From Comamonadaceae bacterium (GTDB lineage Bacteria; Pseudomonadota; Gammaproteobacteria; Burkholderiales; Burkholderiaceae_C): 38,846 bases of DNA. Below are positions 35,087 to 38,846 of this stretch, piece by piece (the stretch's first letter is position 1; each line of letters starts with the position of its first letter). The position numbers and the translations under genes are program-made. The notes beneath the pieces were generated by a model, which made no database searches, was not told the origin of the DNA, and saw only the letters and a list, made by a program, of their open reading frames with translations. The DNA is taken from NCBI GenBank assembly GCA_947378785.1, contig CANCLK010000025.1:1-38846 (forward strand), written 5' to 3'.

Positions 35087-38000
35087 TCAGGCCAGTTGCG
35101 CGTGTAACTCTTGCAGCGACACCACACTCAGGTTGTCCATGTGCACCATGCCCTGCACAGCAGCTTCAGCACCGGCGATGGTGGTGAAGGTCGTCACCCG
35201 GGCCAGCAAGGCCGAGGTCCGAATCTGCCGCGAATCGGCAATCGCATTGCGACGTTCTTCGACGGTGTTGATGACCAGCACAATCTCGTTGTTCTTGATC
35301 ATGTCAACCACGTGAGGCCGGCCCTCTGTGACCTTGTTGACCACACCGCAGGCAATACCGGCGGCGTTGATCGCAGCGGCGGTACCTTTGGTGGCGACCA
35401 GATCGAACTTCAACGCGACCAGTGCTCGGGCGACTTCGACCGCACGCGCTTTGTCGTTGTTCTTGACCGTCAGAAAGACACGGCCAGAGGTCGGCAACTT
35501 GGTGCCGGCACCGAGCTGCGACTTCACAAAAGCCTCGCCAAAGGTCTTGCCAACGCCCATGACTTCACCCGTCGACTTCATCTCAGGGCCGAGAATGGTA
35601 TCGACGCCTGGGAACTTGACGAACGGGAACACCGCTTCTTTCACGCTGAAGTAAGGCGGCGTGACTTCTTTGGTGATGCCTTGCGACGCCAGCGACTGAC
35701 CGGCCATGCAACGCGCTGCCACCTTGGCCAACTGGATGCCGGTGGCCTTGCTGACAAACGGTACGGTGCGCGAGGCGCGTGGATTGACTTCGAGCACGTA
35801 AATCACGTCCAAGCCGTCGATGTGCTGAATCGCGAACTGCACATTCATCAAACCAACCACGTTCAGCGCCTTCGCCATGGCGGCTGTCTGCCGCTTGATT
35901 TCGGTCACTGTTTCTGTGTTCAGCGAATACGGTGGCAGCGAACACGCCGAGTCGCCGCTGTGCACGCCGGCCTGCTCGATGTGCTCCATCACACCGCCGA
36001 TGAAGGTGGCGCCAACCGAGTCGCGGATGCAATCGACGTCGCATTCAATAGCGTCGTTCAAAAAGCGATCTAATAACACCGGTGAATCATGGCTGACCTT
36101 GACCGCTTCGCGCATGTAGCGCTCGAGGTCGCGTTGCTCATGCACGATTTCCATGGCGCGGCCTCCCAGCACATAGCTCGGACGGACGACCAACGGATAA
36201 CCCAAAGCCGCCGCTTTTTCAAGCGCCTCCGGCTCGGTGCGCGCGGTGGCATTTGGCGGCTGACGCAGCTTGAGTTCATGTAGCAGCTTTTGAAAGCGCT
36301 CACGGTCTTCGGCTGCATCGATCATGTCGGGCGAGGTGCCAATGATCGGCACACCGTTGGCTTCGAGGTCGAGCGCCAGCTTCAAAGGCGTCTGACCACC
36401 GTACTGAACGATGACGCCAAACGGTTTTTCTTTGTCGACAATTTCAAGCACGTCTTCCAGCGTCAGTGGCTCAAAGTACAAACGGTCGGAGGTGTCGTAG
36501 TCGGTCGAAACCGTCTCGGGATTGCAGTTGACCATGATGGTCTCGTAGCCGTCTTCGCGCATGGCCATCGCGGCGTGGACGCAGCAATAGTCAAACTCGA
36601 TGCCTTGACCGATGCGGTTGGGACCGCCGCCCAAGACCATGATCTTCTTTTTATCCGTTGGTGCGGCTTCGCACTCGCTGCCTTCGGCTTCGTAGGTCGA
36701 GTACAGGTAGGCGGTGTTGGTTTCGAACTCTGCCGCGCAAGTGTCCACGCGCTTGTAGACCGGACGCACGCCTAGGGCCAGACGCTTTTCGCGGATAGCG
36801 GTGTCGGTGGTCTTGAGCTGCCTAGCCAAGCGGCGATCTGAAAAGCCTTTTTGCTTCAGCGCACGCAGCGTGACGGCATCAATCTTGTCGAGCGTCGTGG
36901 TTTCCAGTTCGAGCTCGATCTTGACGATCTGCTCAATCTGCACCAAAAACCAGCGGTCGATCTTCGTTAGTGCAAAGACTTCTTCGACGCTCAGGCCCAT
37001 GGCAAACGCATCGCCCACATACCAAATGCGGTCAGGTCCCGGCGCGCCAAGTTCCTTTTCGAGCACTTCACGGTCTTGCGTTTTCTCATTCATGCCATCA
37101 ACGCCGACTTCCAGCCCACGCAAGGCTTTCTGGAACGACTCCTGGAAAGTCCGGCCCATGGCCATGACTTCGCCGACCGACTTCATCTGCGTCGTCAGGC
37201 GTGAATCTGCCGCGGGGAATTTCTCAAACGCAAAACGGGGAATCTTGGTCACCACGTAATCGATGCTCGGCTCGAAACTGGCTGGCGTTGCACCACCGGT
37301 GATGTCGTTGCGCAACTCATCCAAGGTGTAGCCAATAGCCAGCTTGGCCGCCACTTTGGCGATCGGGAAACCGGTGGCTTTAGAGGCCAGTGCTGAGGAG
37401 CGCGAGACGCGCGGGTTCATCTCAATCACGACCATGCGGCCGTCATCCGGGTTAATCGAGAACTGCACGTTCGAGCCGCCGGTGTCGACACCGATTTCGC
37501 GCAGCACAGCCAAAGAGGCATTGCGCAAAATTTGGTATTCCTTGTCGGACAGCGTCTGGGCTGGCGCGACGGTGATCGAGTCACCGGTGTGCACGCCCAT
37601 CGGGTCTAAATTTTCAATTGAGCAGACGATGATGCAGTTGTCAGCTTTGTCGCGGACTACTTCCATCTCGTACTCTTTCCAACCCAGCAGCGACTCTTCA
37701 ATCAAGAGCTCGTTGGTCGGCGAGGCTTCAAGTCCGCGCTTGCAGATTTCCTCGAACTCTTCAGGGTTGTAGGCGATACCGCCACCGGTGCCGCCCAGCG
37801 TGAAGCTAGGACGAATGACGGTTGGGAAACCCAACGTTTTTTGCACGGTCCAAGCTTCGTCCATGGTGTGCGCAATGCCGGAGCGAGCGGAGCCGAGACC
37901 AATCTTGGTCATCGCATCTTTGAACTTCAGCCGGTCTTCGGCTTTGTCAATGGCTTCGGGCGTGGCACCAATCAGCTCAACGCTGTACTTTTCCAAGACG

Positions 38001-38317
38001 CCATTGCGCCACAGGTCGAGCGCGCAATTCAGCGCGGTCTGTCCGCCCATGGTCGGCAAGATCGCATCAGGCCGCTCTTTGGCGATGATTTTCTCAACCG
38101 TTTGCCAGGTGATCGGCTCAATGTAGGTGACGTCGGCGGTAGCCGGGTCGGTCATGATCGTGGCCGGGTTGCTGTTGATCAGAATGACCTTGTAACCCTC
38201 TTCACGCAGCGCCTTGCAGGCTTGCACGCCGGAGTAGTCGAACTCGCAAGCCTGACCAATGATGATGGGGCCTGCCCCAATGATGAGGACCGATTTGATG
38301 TCTGTGCGCTTTGGCAT
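35087..38317 (-). CDS. carB: Carbamoyl-phosphate synthase large subunit
   Basis: A 1076-residue CarB, normal length. It begins [22 protein letters not shown] and contains two homologous ATP-grasp halves: the first with [14 protein letters not shown] near 170-185 and [18 protein letters not shown] near 299-316; the second with [15 protein letters not shown] near 560-575 and [18 protein letters not shown]. The C-terminal MGS-type regulatory domain (about 935-1076) normally binds UMP and IMP or ornithine. It makes carbamoyl phosphate from ammonia passed from CarA, bicarbonate and two ATP. Its ATG directly abuts the carA stop. Confidence 0.97.
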   Translation of the reverse strand: MPKRTDIKSVLIIGAGPIIIGQACEFDYSGVQACKALREEGYKVILINSNPATIMTDPATADVTYIEPITWQTVEKIIAKERPDAILPTMGGQTALNCALDLWRNGVLEKYSVELIGATPEAIDKAEDRLKFKDAMTKIGLGSARSGIAHTMDEAWTVQKTLGFPTVIRPSFTLGGTGGGIAYNPEEFEEICKRGLEASPTNELLIEESLLGWKEYEMEVVRDKADNCIIVCSIENLDPMGVHTGDSITVAPAQTLSDKEYQILRNASLAVLREIGVDTGGSNVQFSINPDDGRMVVIEMNPRVSRSSALASKATGFPIAKVAAKLAIGYTLDELRNDITGGATPASFEPSIDYVVTKIPRFAFEKFPAADSRLTTQMKSVGEVMAMGRTFQESFQKALRGLEVGVDGMNEKTQDREVLEKELGAPGPDRIWYVGDAFAMGLSVEEVFALTKIDRWFLVQIEQIVKIELELETTTLDKIDAVTLRALKQKGFSDRRLARQLKTTDTAIREKRLALGVRPVYKRVDTCAAEFETNTAYLYSTYEAEGSECEAAPTDKKKIMVLGGGPNRIGQGIEFDYCCVHAAMAMREDGYETIMVNCNPETVSTDYDTSDRLYFEPLTLEDVLEIVDKEKPFGVIVQYGGQTPLKLALDLEANGVPIIGTSPDMIDAAEDRERFQKLLHELKLRQPPNATARTEPEALEKAAALGYPLVVRPSYVLGGRAMEIVHEQRDLERYMREAVKVSHDSPVLLDRFLNDAIECDVDCIRDSVGATFIGGVMEHIEQAGVHSGDSACSLPPYSLNTETVTEIKRQTAAMAKALNVVGLMNVQFAIQHIDGLDVIYVLEVNPRASRTVPFVSKATGIQLAKVAARCMAGQSLASQGITKEVTPPYFSVKEAVFPFVKFPGVDTILGPEMKSTGEVMGVGKTFGEAFVKSQLGAGTKLPTSGRVFLTVKNNDKARAVEVARALVALKFDLVATKGTAAAINAAGIACGVVNKVTEGRPHVVDMIKNNEIVLVINTVEERRNAIADSRQIRTSALLARVTTFTTIAGAEAAVQGMVHMDNLSVVSLQELHAQLA

Positions 38318-38846
38318 TTATTGAACTCCAGCAGGCGCTTGTGGCCCAGCTTCCATCAACGCCGTGAAGCGGTCAAAAAGGTAGGCAATGTCGTGGGGAC
38401 CCGGCGATGCTTCAGGGTGACCCTGGAAGCAGAAAGCCGGCTTGTCGGTGCGGGCCAAGCCCTGCACGGTGCCGTCAAACAAGCTGACGTGCGTGGCCCG
38501 CAAATTGGCAGGCAAAGATTTTTCATCCACCGCAAAACCGTGGTTTTGGCTGGTGATGCTGACGCGGTTCGTGTCCAATTCCTTGACCGGGTGGTTGGCA
38601 CCGTGGTGGCCAAACTTCATCTTGAAGGTTTGGGCGCCACTGGCCAAGGCCATGATCTGATGACCGAGGCAAATACCAAAGGTCGGAATACCGGTCGCGA
38701 TCAACTCGCGCGCAGCAGCAATCGCGTAGTCGCAAGGCTGCGGATCGCCCGGGCCGTTGGCCAGGAAAATGCCATCCGGCTTCAGTTTCAGGACGTCAGC
38801 TGCCGAGGTTTGTGCCGGCACCACAGTGATGCGAGCGCCGCGCTCG
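38318..38846 (-). CDS. carA: Carbamoyl-phosphate synthase small subunit (C-terminal part, truncated by window edge)
   Basis: The frame is open to the window edge; about 175 C-terminal residues of a protein usually near 380 are present. The glutamine amidotransferase domain shows the nucleophile Cys in [13 protein letters not shown], the segment [21 protein letters not shown], and the catalytic His and Glu in [13 protein letters not shown]. It hydrolyses glutamine and channels ammonia to CarB. The GTG codon at 38824 is internal. The stop codon is followed immediately by the carB start, so the two subunits are coupled. Confidence 0.95.
   Translation of the reverse strand, partial: ERGARITVVPAQTSAADVLKLKPDGIFLANGPGDPQPCDYAIAAARELIATGIPTFGICLGHQIMALASGAQTFKMKFGHHGANHPVKELDTNRVSITSQNHGFAVDEKSLPANLRATHVSLFDGTVQGLARTDKPAFCFQGHPEASPGPHDIAYLFDRFTALMEAGPQAPAGVQ

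Noticed and set aside
35111..36073. 320-codon plus-strand frame opposite carB
   Set aside because: Antisense to the second half of carB; composition (His, Arg, Gln) is that of a mirrored frame.
1..38846. tRNA or rRNA genes, CRISPR arrays, insertion sequences, phage or toxin-antitoxin genes
   Set aside because: I looked for cloverleaf-like segments, regularly spaced repeats, transposase or integrase motifs and paired small toxin genes and saw none; a covariance-model and profile search would be needed to exclude them fully.

Overview
The window is ordinary-looking chromosome of a betaproteobacterium, most likely Burkholderiales and close to Comamonadaceae (Rhodoferax, Polaromonas or Limnohabitans type). 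That placement is an inference from gene content and order: carA-carB-greA-DUF4149, ompR-envZ beside ispF-ispD and mfd, aceE-aceF-lpdA with a lipoyl domain on the E3 subunit, and a PAS kinase/FixJ-type regulator/folD block divergent from aceE. I found 36 protein genes. The two at the window edges (prlC and carA) are incomplete. I see no rRNA, tRNA, IS element, prophage, CRISPR array or toxin-antitoxin cassette. No gene-free stretch exceeds about 235 bp.

Layout. 1-6752: the 3' end of prlC; hyi and rpiA on the minus strand; pyrD; a small unknown gene; a DEDDy exonuclease; an FAD oxidoreductase (L-2-hydroxyglutarate oxidase-like); an N-formylglutamate amidohydrolase-like gene. 6933-11274: a small outer-membrane beta-barrel gene closed by a strong hairpin, then ompR and envZ, then ispF and ispD on the opposite strand. 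11418-16208: mfd, serB and a secreted protein resembling the surface-adhesin E family. 16246-20804: a YegD-like Hsp70 and its unknown partner gene, trxC, an RhlE-like helicase, a DUF6172-like gene and a small unknown gene. 20801-23194: psd, a secreted NlpC/P60 peptidase, a one-TM unknown protein and a terminator. 23195-29731: the pyruvate dehydrogenase operon (minus strand, order aceE, aceF, proteasome-like gene, lpdA). 29965-34055: PAS histidine kinase, FixJ-type regulator, folD. 34052-38846: DUF4149, greA, carB and the 3' part of carA, all minus strand.

How the genes work together. aceE, aceF and lpdA encode the three enzymes converting pyruvate to acetyl-CoA, and the divergent two-component system is a natural but unproven candidate for controlling them. 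carA/carB and pyrD serve pyrimidine synthesis. ispD/ispF belong to the MEP isoprenoid pathway. rpiA, serB and folD are central carbon, serine and one-carbon enzymes. psd makes phosphatidylethanolamine. ompR/envZ sit next to an outer-membrane barrel gene that may be one of their targets.

The most unusual item is the small Ntn-hydrolase gene at 25036-25626. It looks like the betaproteobacterial proteasome homologue (BPH) and sits inside the pyruvate dehydrogenase operon: it starts 10 bp after aceF and overlaps the lpdA start by an ATGA junction. Second is a pair of overlapping, partly exclusive perfect hairpins between ompR and envZ. Further inverted repeats lie in regulatory gaps at 15723-15756, 11305-11332, 29763-29785 and 4090-4109.
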